Source: TMED23 sp913054205 (GTDB lineage: Bacteria; Pseudomonadota; Alphaproteobacteria; Rhodospirillales; UBA2165). Taken from it: DNA of 64,000 nt. Both the position numbers and the translations under genes were made by a program. The notes under the pieces were generated by a model. The model searched no databases and was not told where the DNA came from. It saw only the letters and a list, made by a program, of their open reading frames with translations. Positions within the stretch are counted from its first letter, which is position 1; each line of letters begins with the position of its first letter. Positions 1-9,567 of this stretch are shown here, in pieces. The stretch covers positions 1-64,000 of the forward strand of contig JAYGEG010000160.1 of assembly GCA_046582495.1 (NCBI GenBank). Direction: 5' to 3'.

Positions 1-23
1 CTGCAAAATAGGAGGAACGAGCA

Positions 24-821
24 ATGAGTAATATTCAATATTTAAGTGCCTCCGCGGTAGATGAAGCGGCTGCGAAGGTAAAAGGGGCTCAAGACGGAGC
101 GTTGTTGGCGGGCGGTATGACATTACTTCCTTCTATTAAGCTCGGCCTGTCTTCGCCTTCTGATCTGGTTGATCTCGCTGGCATTGGCGATCTTGCTGGG
201 ATTAGCGTAGATGGGGATACTGTCACCATTGGTGCCATGACGTGTCATGCGGATGTCGCAAATTCTAGCGATGTGCCGGCTGCGCTGGCTGCCCTTGCGG
301 ACGGTATTGGAGATCGTCAAGTCCGCAACCGCGGCACAATTGGCGGCTCGCTCGCAAATAATGACCCGGCAGCCGATTATCCAGCCGCCTGCTTGGCACT
401 CGGTGCAACGATCAATACCGATCAGCGGAGCATTTCTGCAGATGATTTTTTCACTGGTTTTTTTGAAACTGCGCTTGGCGAAGGTGAAATTATCAAATCG
501 ATCAGTTTCCCTTCGGCAGATAAGGCTGCCTATCAGAAATTCACCAATCCAGCGTCTCGTTTTGCCCTGGTGGGTGTGTTTGTGGCTTCTGGCTCGGATG
601 GTGTTCGGGTCGCAGTTACAGGCTGTGGGCAAGGCGGTGTTTACCGCGAAACTGGTCTTGAAGATGCATTGGGGGGGAGTTTTTCCGCCGATGCTCTTGA
701 TGGCAAAACCGTTTCGAGCGATAATCTGATGTCAGATATACATGCGGCAGCAGATTACCGGGCCCACTTAATTGTAGAAATGGCCAAACGCGCAGTCGCT
801 GCCTGCGGAAAGGTTGTTTGA
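24..821 (+). CDS. coxM: CO dehydrogenase-family FAD-binding medium subunit
   Basis: This is the FAD-binding subunit of a molybdenum hydroxylase of the xanthine dehydrogenase/CO dehydrogenase family. It passes electrons from the small subunit's Fe-S clusters to the quinone side. The two FAD pyrophosphate-binding motifs are visible: AGGMT at residues 29-33 and TIGGSLANNDPAAD at 105-118. The 265 aa length is slightly short for the family (about 270-290). The start is fixed by a perfect AGGAGG about 8 bases upstream. The large (Mo) and small (Fe-S) subunits would lie upstream, outside the window, so the substrate (CO or another small molecule) cannot be decided here. The coxD and coxE accessory genes follow directly, which supports a cox-type operon. 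It ends in TGA, showing that UGA is a normal stop in this genome. Confidence 0.9.
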   Translation: MSNIQYLSASAVDEAAAKVKGAQDGALLAGGMTLLPSIKLGLSSPSDLVDLAGIGDLAGISVDGDTVTIGAMTCHADVANSSDVPAALAALADGIGDRQVRNRGTIGGSLANNDPAADYPAACLALGATINTDQRSISADDFFTGFFETALGEGEIIKSISFPSADKAAYQKFTNPASRFALVGVFVASGSDGVRVAVTGCGQGGVYRETGLEDALGGSFSADALDGKTVSSDNLMSDIHAAADYRAHLIVEMAKRAVAACGKVV

Positions 822-957
822 CCCGAATTTGGTTTGGGCGTGAGCGCCGCACCTTTCTGATCTGAAAGCACTCTTATAAGTGTGATGGACAGAGGGGGCG
901 GCGTTTTCTATGCTGGCGTCCTATCGTGTTCGAATTAACATAAATAAGGTTATTATT

Positions 958-1875
958 ATGGCTTCATTGCCGGAAAATGTGGACGCAACGCTAGAGCTGC
1001 TGAGGGATGGCGAGTATTTGGCCAATCGTAGTCTGGCGACCGCGTTGTACCTCTCGACCAGCCTCAATCGCCCGCTTTTTCTCGAAGGTGAGGCCGGCGT
1101 CGGTAAAACTGAGATCGCCAAGGTTCTGGCCAAAACGCTCGGTCGCAAACTCTTGAGACTGCAATGTTATGAAGGCTTGGATGTTACGACAGCGGTTTAC
1201 GAATGGAATTATTCGCGCCAAATGGTGGAAATCCGCATGGCGGAAGCGACGGGCAGCAAAGATCGCGATTCGCTTGAATCTGACATTTTCAGCGATCAGT
1301 TTTTGATCAAACGTCCGTTGTTGCAGGCCTTGGAGGCAGACGAGGCGGGACCACCAGTTTTGCTGATTGATGAATTGGATCGAACAGATGAGCCTTTTGA
1401 GGCTTATTTGCTGGAGATTTTATCAGACTACCAAGTCACCATCCCAGAGCTCGGCACGATTACAGCTGAGCAACCGCCTCTGGTGATTATTACGTCCAAT
1501 CGGACCCGTGAAATCCATGATGCGCTAAAGCGTCGATGTTTCTATCACTGGGTCGATTATCCAAGCGCTGAGCGTGAACTCCAAATATTGAAAGTGAAGG
1601 CACCAACCTCGGCTGAAAGTCTTTCCTCTGAAGTTGTCGGGTTTGTGCAGAAGTTACGCGACATGGATATATTTAAAGTGCCGGGTGTGGCTGAGACGAT
1701 TGACTGGGCGCACGCATTGACGCAATTGGATTGTTTGTCGCTTGACCCGGATACGGTGAATGACACGCTCGGAACGCTGCTCAAATATCAAGATGATATT
1801 GCCAAAATACAAGGTAGCGAGGCGAGCCGTATACTCAGTGAAGTCAAATTGGAACTGGCGAGCGCCAGTCAGTAG
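958..1875 (+). CDS. coxD: MoxR-type AAA+ ATPase, CoxD-like
   Basis: This is a MoxR-family AAA+ ATPase of the CoxD type, a chaperone-like ATPase known in CO dehydrogenase systems to help mature the bimetallic active site together with a VWA partner. Walker A is GEAGVGKT at about residues 44-51 and Walker B is VLLIDELD at 134-141. The ITSNRTREI segment looks like sensor 1. I chose the ATG at 958 because homologues begin close to MASLPENVD and an AAGG lies about 10 bases upstream. An in-frame ATG at 910, after a GAGGGGG, would add 16 residues. The gene is followed after 5 bases by the VWA gene, so the two are co-transcribed, as is usual for MoxR-VWA pairs. Confidence 0.9.
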   Translation: MASLPENVDATLELLRDGEYLANRSLATALYLSTSLNRPLFLEGEAGVGKTEIAKVLAKTLGRKLLRLQCYEGLDVTTAVYEWNYSRQMVEIRMAEATGSKDRDSLESDIFSDQFLIKRPLLQALEADEAGPPVLLIDELDRTDEPFEAYLLEILSDYQVTIPELGTITAEQPPLVIITSNRTREIHDALKRRCFYHWVDYPSAERELQILKVKAPTSAESLSSEVVGFVQKLRDMDIFKVPGVAETIDWAHALTQLDCLSLDPDTVNDTLGTLLKYQDDIAKIQGSEASRILSEVKLELASASQ

Positions 1876-1880
1876 TCTGT

Positions 1881-3137
1881 ATGGCTGACAAAAAATTAAA
1901 GGACCTACCTGTGGTAAATTCCTCCGACAATGTCGGCGGATTACTCACTGCAAATATCATGCATTTTGCCCGTGTGCTAAGGCGCGCTGGCCTGCCCGTG
2001 GGGCCGGGTCAGGTATTGGATGCCATTCGCGCTGTCATTGCCGTTGGGATTTCAAACCGCAATGATTTTTACTGGACGCTACATGCAGTATTCGTCAAGC
2101 ACCGCACTCAACGCGAAGTATTTGATCAGGCCTTTCATATTTTCTGGAAGAACCCAGAAATCTTAGAGCACATGATGCAGCTGATTTTGCCGGATATCTC
2201 TGATCCAAATGCGATCCCGCAAGATACCGAGGAGATATCGCGGCGTGTTGCAGAGGCTTTGTCATCTGGCCAAAGTGACCAGCCTGAAGTCCAAGAGGAC
2301 GAAATTGAATTTGATGCGACGCTAACATGGAGCGCCAACGAAATTCTGGGCGACAAAGATTTTGAGAAAATGTCAGCCGAAGAAATACGGCTCGCCATCG
2401 CCGCTGTTCACCGAATGAAATTGCCGCTCAATGAAGTGCCGACGCGTCGGTTCAAATCCTCAAACAGCGGCACCCGCGTCGATATGCGCAAAACCATGCG
2501 GGCTGCGCTCCGATCCGGCACGGACTTTATTCCGCTGATGAAGCGCAAACGTCGGATGCGTCGGCCGCCTTTGGTCGTGATATGTGATATATCTGGCTCA
2601 ATGGAGCGCTACTCTCGTATGTTGCTGCATTTCATGCATACGGTGACAAGCGATAGAGATCGAGTGCATACGTTTTTGTTCGGCACGAGATTGACCAATG
2701 TGACGCGCTATTTGCGGCACAAAGATGTTGATGAAGCGCTTGATAAAGTAAGTGAGGCAGTAACCGATTGGTCAGGCGGAACGCGGATTGGCCATTGCCT
2801 TGAAGACTTCAATAAATTCTGGTCCCGCCGAGTTCTCACTCAAGGCGCTGTTGTTGTCTTGATTTCCGATGGTCTGGACCGTGATGAAGGCGATGGACTG
2901 ACGCTGGAGATGGAACGTCTGCATATGTCGTGTCGTCATCTGATTTGGCTTAATCCATTGCTGCGGTATGATGGTTTTGAGCCGAAATCTATCGGCATAA
3001 AGGCCATGCTGCCGCATGTTGATGATTTTCGTACGATACATAACCTTAATAGTCTCAATGACTTAGCGCACATTCTAAGTGCTGAAACAAATAGAAATCA
3101 AATATTGATGGATAAATGGCGTAACCAAGCCGCATAA
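1881..3137 (+). CDS. coxE: VWA domain-containing CoxE-family protein
   Basis: This 418 aa protein is the VWA partner of the upstream MoxR ATPase and matches the CoxE family. The MIDAS motif DISGS at residues 236-240 (within VVICDISGSMERYS) should bind a divalent metal. The N-terminal 200 residues are the helical CoxE region with a basic linker (KRKRRMRR) just before the VWA fold. Spacing to coxD is 5 bases. MoxR-VWA pairs act in metal-centre insertion, and in CO oxidisers CoxD/CoxE are needed for a functional enzyme. Here I infer the same role for the enzyme whose FAD subunit opens the window. It ends about 107 bases before the histidine kinase frame. Confidence 0.88.
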   Translation: MADKKLKDLPVVNSSDNVGGLLTANIMHFARVLRRAGLPVGPGQVLDAIRAVIAVGISNRNDFYWTLHAVFVKHRTQREVFDQAFHIFWKNPEILEHMMQLILPDISDPNAIPQDTEEISRRVAEALSSGQSDQPEVQEDEIEFDATLTWSANEILGDKDFEKMSAEEIRLAIAAVHRMKLPLNEVPTRRFKSSNSGTRVDMRKTMRAALRSGTDFIPLMKRKRRMRRPPLVVICDISGSMERYSRMLLHFMHTVTSDRDRVHTFLFGTRLTNVTRYLRHKDVDEALDKVSEAVTDWSGGTRIGHCLEDFNKFWSRRVLTQGAVVVLISDGLDRDEGDGLTLEMERLHMSCRHLIWLNPLLRYDGFEPKSIGIKAMLPHVDDFRTIHNLNSLNDLAHILSAETNRNQILMDKWRNQAA

Positions 3138-3244
3138 TATTAGGAGATGGGAAGTATTGGTTGAATATACCGGCTTCATGCCCATCTAAAAATATATTGT
3201 TCGTCATAGATACTCTGTTCAATTGTAGGGAATAGATTGATTTT

Positions 3245-5644
3245 ATGTGAGACGACCTTCCGATAGAGTCAGGCAAAGAGTCTTCGAAGAATGGTCGGCA
3301 GCATCTATTAGCTGCTGTCGACAGTATTCCGGATAGCTTTGTTGTTTGGGATAAAGATTTGAGGTTTGTTGATTGCAATGAACCCTATCGCAAATTGCAT
3401 GCAGATATGAATCATCTTCTTGTGCCTGGCACAAAATACGAAGATTACATTCGTGCAAGAGTATATAGCGGTCGCCAACCCGATTTAGTTGGACGCGAAG
3501 AGGAGTGGATTAAAGATCGCATCCATTCCATGAAGACGGGTTTGTCTGATTATGAATTCTGCGTCAAAGACAAATGGTATCGTGTTATTCGAAAACAATT
3601 GGATAATAGTGACCATGTATACTTCCAAGTAAATATCACTGCAGAGAAGAACCGTGAATTCGAACTTGCAGAAAGTGAAGAACTTTATTGAACACTTTTT
3701 GAGTTTTGCCCAGATGCCGTTTTTATCCATGACACTAAAACAATCACATTCGCCAACCCAGCCTGCGTCGAATTGTTTCGTGCAAAATCTGTCGAAGATT
3801 TAATCGGTCGACCTGCCTTTGACCACACGCCACCCGAGTTCAAAGAAATTGTCGATGGAAGAGCTAACGATATTCTAAATTCTGGAAAAACCGCCGGTCG
3901 CAATGAACAAGAATATTTGCGCCTCGATGGCTCGCGTGTTGAAATTGAATCCCAGGGTACGCGCATTGTGTTTGAAGGTAAGCCAGCAGTTCTGATTATT
4001 GCGCGAGACATTTCTGCCCGCAAAGAAAATCAAAGAAAACTAATGGAAGCCCATGACAATTTGGAAATCATGGTTGAGGCACGTACGCGCGATCTCACAC
4101 AGGAAATAGAAGAGAGGCGATATACGGAAATTGCCTTAAAGCAAAGTGAGGCAAGATTTAGAGATATTGCTGAGGCAGCTTCCGAATGGATTTGGGAGAT
4201 GGATGCAGATCTTCGATATACTTATATGTCGGAACGCGCCCGTGAAACCTACGGATGGGATGCGGGAATGCCCATTGGTCGCTCACGGCTAGAATTGGTC
4301 GACCAAGGAGAATGGATAATTGACCGTGCGGCATTGGAAGATCATGAAGATCTCATGCATCGGCAGGAGGCTTTTCACAACGTCGAGTTTTCAGTCATTA
4401 CCAAGGATGGCAGAAAAATTTTCACTCAGATTAACGGTAAGCCGATTATAGATGAAAATGGAGAATTCTCCGGTTATCGCGGTACAGCGACTAATATAAC
4501 GGATAAAAAAGTAACGGAGATTGCACTTAAAGAAAGCGAAGAAATTGCCCGCGTGTTGCTAAATTCTCCAACCGACCCAGCAATCTTACTGGATGTCAAC
4601 GGAATTGTGCTGGATGCAAATGAGGCAGTTCTGAAGAGATATGATGTTTCTCGCGACAAAATTATCGGCGAGAATATTTTTAATATTATGATGATACGTG
4701 ATGCGTCTGATCTGGACTCAATTGAATCGCGCCGCGATACTTTAAGGCAAGTTGTACGAGAACGAACGCCTAAATCCGTTGTCGATAAAGTTGGTGATAG
4801 ATGGTTTGAATCCAATCTGTACCCTATTTTAGATGAAGGTGGTAGCGTCACTAGATTAGCCATTTATACAAAAGACATAACCCAGCAAAAACAGATCGAA
4901 TTGGCTTTGCGAAAAGCCAAAGATGATGCGGATTTGGCAAACCGTTCAAAATCTGAATTCCTTGCGAATATGAGCCATGAATTGCGCTCGCCGCTCACCG
5001 CGATTCTTGGCTTTTCCGAAGCCATGCAACAAGAGATTTTTGGCCCGTTTGAAAATCCGAAATATAAAAAGTATTTGGAGAATATACACAAATCCGGCAG
5101 CCATCTGCATCAGCTTATTAATGATATACTCGATGTATCCGCTATTGAAGCAGGACGTTTAGATCTAGCAACCCAAGAAATTGTTGTCGCCGATTTAGTT
5201 ATGTCTTCAATTAGAATGGTGAATCCTCGTGCCGAGCAGGTTGGCCTGGAAATAGAGCAAAATGTACCTTCTGACCTGCCAAATATCAAAGGAGATGAAC
5301 GACGTTTGAAACAGGTTCTAGTCAACTTGCTGGCCAACGCTGTAAAATTTACGCCCGAAAAAGGAAATATCGAAGTTTCAGCGTGCCTGACAAAAGATGG
5401 ATTATTGTTGCAAGTTTCTGACAATGGAATTGGCATGGATGACAAGGGTATTGAAGAGGCAATCACAAAATTCGGCCAAGTTGAGAGCGATCTCTCACGC
5501 CGCTATGACGGAACCGGTCTTGGCTTACCCCTTAGCATTGGGCTTATAGAAATCCATGGTGGCAAACTCACGATTGACAGCGAAATTGGTGTCGGGAAAA
5601 CGATATCTGTTAAATTACCAAATTCTCGTATCATTCAAAATTAA
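3245..5644 (+). pseudogene. multi-PAS sensor histidine kinase with two in-frame TGA codons
   Basis: One continuous frame of 800 codons encodes a sensor histidine kinase but contains TGA at codon 2 (3248-3250, right after ATG 3245) and at codon 149 (3689-3691). Residues around LLAAVDSIPDSFVVWDKD (from about 3302) are the start of a PAS_7-like sensor domain, so coding clearly extends upstream of TTG 3359, the first usable start after the first TGA. The second TGA falls inside a second PAS domain (EELY / TLFEFCPDAVFIH). Two further PAS domains, a coiled-coil linker, a HisKA H-box (MSHELRSP, His codon 4976-4978) and a complete HATPase (LVNLLANAVKFTP, DNGIGMD, GTGLGLPL) follow intact. No response regulator is adjacent. 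It is a recent pseudogene, a readthrough gene or the product of sequence errors; TGA is an ordinary stop elsewhere in the window. Confidence 0.8.
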
Positions 5645-5683
5645 TTCCGGAAATAGATATCCAATTTTTCAGCTAAATTCTGC

Positions 5684-7057
5684 CTAGGATTCGACGTAAG
5701 GGTTGATTCCTTTGCGGACGTGCAATCGAATCGGCACGCCGGGTAAATCAAAGTCTTCTCTGATCCCATTTATCAGATAGCGCCGATAAGCTTCAGGCAA
5801 ATCATTACCTTTGCTCGAGAATACAACAAAGGTCGGCGGTCTCGTTTTAGCTTGGGTCATATATCGAATGCGGATGCGCCGGCCACTACTCATCGGCGGC
5901 GGATGGCGTTCGGTCATCATTTCAAGCCATTGATTGAGACGCCCGGTTGGCACTCGTTTGTTCCACACTTCAAAGATATCAAAGGCGATTGGGATTAGTT
6001 TGTCAGTACTTTTCCCGGTAAGAGCTGAAAGCGTTACGATTGGAATTCCTCGTACCTGAGGAAGAGAAGTCTGCAGGCGATCATTGAGATTTTGCAGCGC
6101 CTGTTTGCGATTCTTTACGATATCCCATTTGTTAATGGCAATCATGAGAACACGGCCTTCTTCAATCACTTGGCGGGCAATTGTTAGATCCTGCTTTTCA
6201 AGCATCATATTGCCATCCAAAACCAACACCACAATTTGTGCATATTGGATGGCGCGATGAGAATCCATCGCAGACAAGCCTTCGACTTTATCCTGAATTT
6301 TGGATTTTCGCCGAAGTCCGGCGGTATCAACCAGTTTTATATTACGGCCATTTTGGCTCCACTCGACTGCAATTGAATCGCGGGTGATGCCGGCTTCTGG
6401 TCCGGTAAGCAGGCGGTCTTCGCCGATGAGGCGGTTAATGAGCGTGGATTTTCCGACATTCGGGCGCCCAACAATTGCCATTTGAATGGGACCTTTGAAC
6501 TCCTCATCGTCCGGTTCTGAATCTAAGTCCAAATCTGTATTTTCAGGATCGTCTTCTATTTGATCTTCTGCATAGGGCAGGAGCGCTTGATATAGATCAG
6601 CCATTCCTTCGCCGTGTTCCGCGGAAAAGGGAATAGGGTCACCCAAGCCTAACCCATAGGATTCATAGAGACCCGGTTCTCCGGCTTTGCCTTCGCATTT
6701 ATTCGCCATCAATATGACCGGGATATCCTGTGTCCTGATCCATTGCGCAAAATGATTGTCGAGCGGCGTGATCCCAGCCCGCGCATCGATGAGAAAAACT
6801 GCGACATCTGCTTGTTCAACAGCGCGGTCCGTTTGTTCACGCATGCGCGCCTCCAAACTATCATCATGCACATCTTCAAAACCGGCAGTATCAACGATTT
6901 GAATATCCAGATCACCAATCCGTCCGGGTGCAATGCGACGATCTCTGGTAACACCAGGGGTATCGTCCACGATCGCCAGACGTTTTCCCGCCAATCGATT
7001 GAACAAGGTTGATTTTCCGACATTCGGTCTGCCGAGAATTGCTACTGTCAGGCTCAT
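5684..7057 (-). CDS. der: ribosome biogenesis GTPase Der (EngA)
   Basis: Der is an essential GTPase with two tandem G domains that acts in 50S subunit assembly. The first P-loop is GRPNVGKS at residues 9-16 with G3 DTAGFED near 57-63. The second P-loop is at about 197-204 with DTAGLRRK and NKWD further on. An acidic linker (about 167-188) separates the domains, and the C-terminal KH-like domain includes the IRIRYMTQAKTRPP segment. The 457 aa length is normal. It is the last gene of a minus-strand set yfgM-like/bamB/der, a common proteobacterial neighbourhood, and converges with the histidine kinase frame with 39 bases between stops. Confidence 0.97.
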   Translation of the reverse strand: MSLTVAILGRPNVGKSTLFNRLAGKRLAIVDDTPGVTRDRRIAPGRIGDLDIQIVDTAGFEDVHDDSLEARMREQTDRAVEQADVAVFLIDARAGITPLDNHFAQWIRTQDIPVILMANKCEGKAGEPGLYESYGLGLGDPIPFSAEHGEGMADLYQALLPYAEDQIEDDPENTDLDLDSEPDDEEFKGPIQMAIVGRPNVGKSTLINRLIGEDRLLTGPEAGITRDSIAVEWSQNGRNIKLVDTAGLRRKSKIQDKVEGLSAMDSHRAIQYAQIVVLVLDGNMMLEKQDLTIARQVIEEGRVLMIAINKWDIVKNRKQALQNLNDRLQTSLPQVRGIPIVTLSALTGKSTDKLIPIAFDIFEVWNKRVPTGRLNQWLEMMTERHPPPMSSGRRIRIRYMTQAKTRPPTFVVFSSKGNDLPEAYRRYLINGIREDFDLPGVPIRLHVRKGINPYVES

Positions 7058-7082
7058 GCCCAGACCTTACGACTTATTAGAG

Positions 7083-8417
7083 TTAACGATAAGAGACTAA
7101 TTCCGCATCCTCAGACAGGAACAGTAATGAATCTTTGGCAACGATCGGACTGATGGTTACGCCATCTGGCATGTCAACTTTACCCAAGGTGCGTCCGTTG
7201 TAGGGTGATAGGGACATTGCTTCTCCGGTTGAGCCGGCAACAATGAGGCGGTCACTCGCCAATATCGGACCTGTCCAGGTTATTTTGCCTTCGCGGTCTT
7301 CCGGGTCTTCCCATTTTGGAAGTGCCGTTACCCAATAGATTCGTCCGTTCAAGCGCCCTAAGGCAATCAGGTCCGTATTGTTCGAGAGGACAAAGAGGTA
7401 TTCACCGGCAATCCATGGGCTTTCGATGCCGCCGATCGGGCGTTCCCATATCCGGCGTCCTGTTCTCAGATTAATGGCGGCAAATTGTCCGCTATTGCTG
7501 ATCGCAAATACAATGCCGCGGTCAATAATCGGTCGGCCGCGAATTGTTGATAGTGTGGTCGAGGCGCTTCCCCGGCGAACTCCTGACAAGGAATCAGCCC
7601 AGAGTTCTTGGCCATTTTCAACTTTTAGGGCGACCAATTCTCCAGAAGAGTAGGGTGCTACAACGACGCCGCTATCGACAGCCGGGCTTCCCCCGCCCAG
7701 TAGATTAGTTACCTCTTCGATGCCTGAATGGGTCCACAATACAGCACCGGTTTGTCCATGTAGAGCGAACAGCTTGTTGGTTACGGTAATTGCAAAGACT
7801 CGGTTGCCCCGGGCTGTCGGCGCACTGCGCATCGGTGCACCAACATTTCGCCGCCACAAGACTTTACCCGATTTTGCTTCTAAGGCGACGACTTGCCCAA
7901 AACCCGTCGTGGCAAATACCTTGCCATTTTCGTAAGCCAGGCCGCCATTGATAAGATCGTCGTCTTCTTCCTTGGGCGTTATTTCGCTACTCCAAATTTC
8001 ATCACCATTTTTAATATTAAAAGCGCTGATAACGGTTTCTGAATCCATCGTATAGAGGCGGTCCTCGGCGACGATGGGTTGAGCCATAAGGCGTTCTTCA
8101 TCGCTGGAACCCTGACCGATGCTGATATTCCACCGTTCCTGCAAAGCTTTACCGACGCGCATGTGATGCATGGCGTGATTGGCATACCCACCCGCTTGAG
8201 GCCAGTCCTCGTTTGGAACGGGCGCGGGCAAGACAATTTTATGACCAAGCGCTGAAGCATCTGGCTCGATTGAGCGTTGTTGCGTCAGAATTGAAATACG
8301 TTTTCCGGGTAACGGTTTTGCTTCTTTGGTGCCCAAAAATGTGTCGCAGCCGGTCAATACACCAAGCGCAATAACAAGCATCATTAATAAGCGTGAGTTT
8401 TTCATTATCTGCGACAT
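7083..8417 (-). CDS. bamB: outer membrane protein assembly factor BamB
   Basis: This is a PQQ-like beta-propeller lipoprotein of the BAM complex, which inserts beta-barrel proteins into the outer membrane. The N terminus is a lipoprotein signal with lipobox LTGC and acylated Cys24 when counted from 8417; a second ATG at 8405 gives a signal four residues shorter. Repeated blade motifs (EIWSSEI, KVLWRRNVG, AVLWTHSG, RRIWERPIGG) are visible through the 444 aa. It lies between the yfgM-like gene and der, the canonical context for bamB. LptD, a BAM client, is encoded at 36.7-38.8 kb in this window. Confidence 0.93.
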   Translation of the reverse strand: MSQIMKNSRLLMMLVIALGVLTGCDTFLGTKEAKPLPGKRISILTQQRSIEPDASALGHKIVLPAPVPNEDWPQAGGYANHAMHHMRVGKALQERWNISIGQGSSDEERLMAQPIVAEDRLYTMDSETVISAFNIKNGDEIWSSEITPKEEDDDLINGGLAYENGKVFATTGFGQVVALEAKSGKVLWRRNVGAPMRSAPTARGNRVFAITVTNKLFALHGQTGAVLWTHSGIEEVTNLLGGGSPAVDSGVVVAPYSSGELVALKVENGQELWADSLSGVRRGSASTTLSTIRGRPIIDRGIVFAISNSGQFAAINLRTGRRIWERPIGGIESPWIAGEYLFVLSNNTDLIALGRLNGRIYWVTALPKWEDPEDREGKITWTGPILASDRLIVAGSTGEAMSLSPYNGRTLGKVDMPDGVTISPIVAKDSLLFLSEDAELVSYR

Positions 8418-8450
8418 TTTATATATTCCTGAAACCTAACTCACCTAAGC

Positions 8451-9116
8451 CTATTCGCTGAGAATTGCTGTCATTTCCGCTGCGCGAGCCCGAATGCCGG
8501 ACGGCGCTTTTGCATCGTCAGACAATTCTTTGAACAATTTCTGCGCTTGAGATTTATTGCCTGATTGTTGTGCCAGCAACGCGGTCAATTCCTTGGCACT
8601 AAAGCGCCATGGATTGGTTCCGCCGGTAAGACGCGACAACCGTTCAGTCAACAATGTTGCATCACCGCTCTCAACACCGTGGAGCGCAGACATGATGAGT
8701 GCCATATCGCGCAGAATTTCATCAATTCCGGAATCTTCTGAGAGTGCAAAATACGCAGAAGAGGCTGCTTTTCGGTTGCCTTTCTTAGCGAGCACCGCAG
8801 CCTGGTTGAACCGAGCCATTACAGCATATCCGGCGCTACCCTCTTTGGCGAGCTTCTCCAGAATGCCGGAGGCAATATCGGGCTTATCATTGGCGATAGA
8901 CTTCAGCGCGGAGGATAGAAGTTTACTGTCTTCAGATTTCCGGTTGAGATCATAAGCTTCCCAGCCTTTCACGGAGGCAACACCGATGACCAGCGCAACA
9001 GCAGCACCAATGACATAATTTCCGTATTTTTTCCAGAGATCAGCATATTTCTGCTGACGCAGATCCTCATCAATCTCTTTAAATAAATTGTCCTGTTCCG
9101 GATCACGATCCGCCAT
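8451..9116 (-). CDS. TPR-like membrane-anchored protein, YfgM family
   Basis: This 221 aa protein has a cytosolic N terminus rich in charged residues, one transmembrane segment at about residues 33-50, and a periplasmic helical TPR_21-like domain. This is the architecture of YfgM, the ancillary SecYEG-associated factor that works with periplasmic chaperones. Family membership rests on the topology and on the conserved position just upstream of bamB and der, since TPR repeats are weak by eye. The start at 9116 follows ordinary spacing. The sequence upstream (9117-9567) carries no clear gene. Confidence 0.85.
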   Translation of the reverse strand: MADRDPEQDNLFKEIDEDLRQQKYADLWKKYGNYVIGAAVALVIGVASVKGWEAYDLNRKSEDSKLLSSALKSIANDKPDIASGILEKLAKEGSAGYAVMARFNQAAVLAKKGNRKAASSAYFALSEDSGIDEILRDMALIMSALHGVESGDATLLTERLSRLTGGTNPWRFSAKELTALLAQQSGNKSQAQKLFKELSDDAKAPSGIRARAAEMTAILSE

Positions 9117-9567
9117 TCAAACACCTGTACCTAAAATAGAGTCACCATATAGGCTTTACCCATTGGATTCACATTGGGCGTATATCCCGGAAAGCGTTGC
9201 AGATCAACACTTTGTCGTTAGATTGATGGGAAGAAAATATATGGTGCTTTAATGTACCATCTGACTGAGACGACTAACCCTGTTGTGAAGCAATTCTGTA
9301 CGTCCAATTAGGCTCTCGAGAATTTGAGGCAAATCAACTTGAAACGCATTTTGGCGCGGAGAAAAGTTCTTTGTTGCCAAATGTTTTTCGCCCATCGACT
9401 GAGCTTTCGCAGTAGAAATCTCTCCCAAATTGGCAGCCTTGTGCCATAAAATCCAAGACATTACGTTTGTAAGATGTGAAACCAGACGGGAGGTTTAAGT
9501 TGTGATAAAAAATCTATCCAATGGATCGCCATTGTCATTCGCCGAGGAGTTTTGGACTGCCACGTAT
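9117..9567. other. gene-poor stretch beside a methyltransferase remnant
   Basis: Apart from the doubtful 70-codon frame at 9249-9461, I find no gene, hairpin terminator or repeat here. The stretch should contain the promoter of the yfgM-like/bamB/der operon on the minus strand, but no consensus -35/-10 pair stands out. It looks like what remains after deletion of most of a methyltransferase gene. Confidence 0.5.
9249..9461 (-). CDS. small unrecognised ORF (doubtful)
   Basis: This is a 70-codon open frame in the gene-poor stretch between the yfgM-like gene and the methyltransferase remnant. Its C-terminal half has a heptad-like pattern (LPQILESLIGRTELLHNRVSRLS) that could form a short coiled coil. 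I see no good ribosome binding site before the ATG and recognise no family. It could be a small protein, a remnant of the same decayed segment, or chance. The call is kept only because the surrounding 660 bases hold nothing better. Confidence 0.25.
   Translation of the reverse strand: MSWILWHKAANLGEISTAKAQSMGEKHLATKNFSPRQNAFQVDLPQILESLIGRTELLHNRVSRLSQMVH

Noticed and set aside
3144..3188. Terminator after coxE
   Set aside because: AGATGGG/CCCATCT is a real inverted repeat, but the loop is about 29 bases and no T-run follows on the plus strand.
3245..5644. Selenocysteine or alternative genetic code as an explanation for the TGA codons
   Set aside because: Several intact genes here end in TGA (821, 52375, 55866, 61963), so UGA is a stop. 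No SECIS-like element was recognised next to the sites, and the flanking PAS sequence does not suggest a redox Cys/Sec position.
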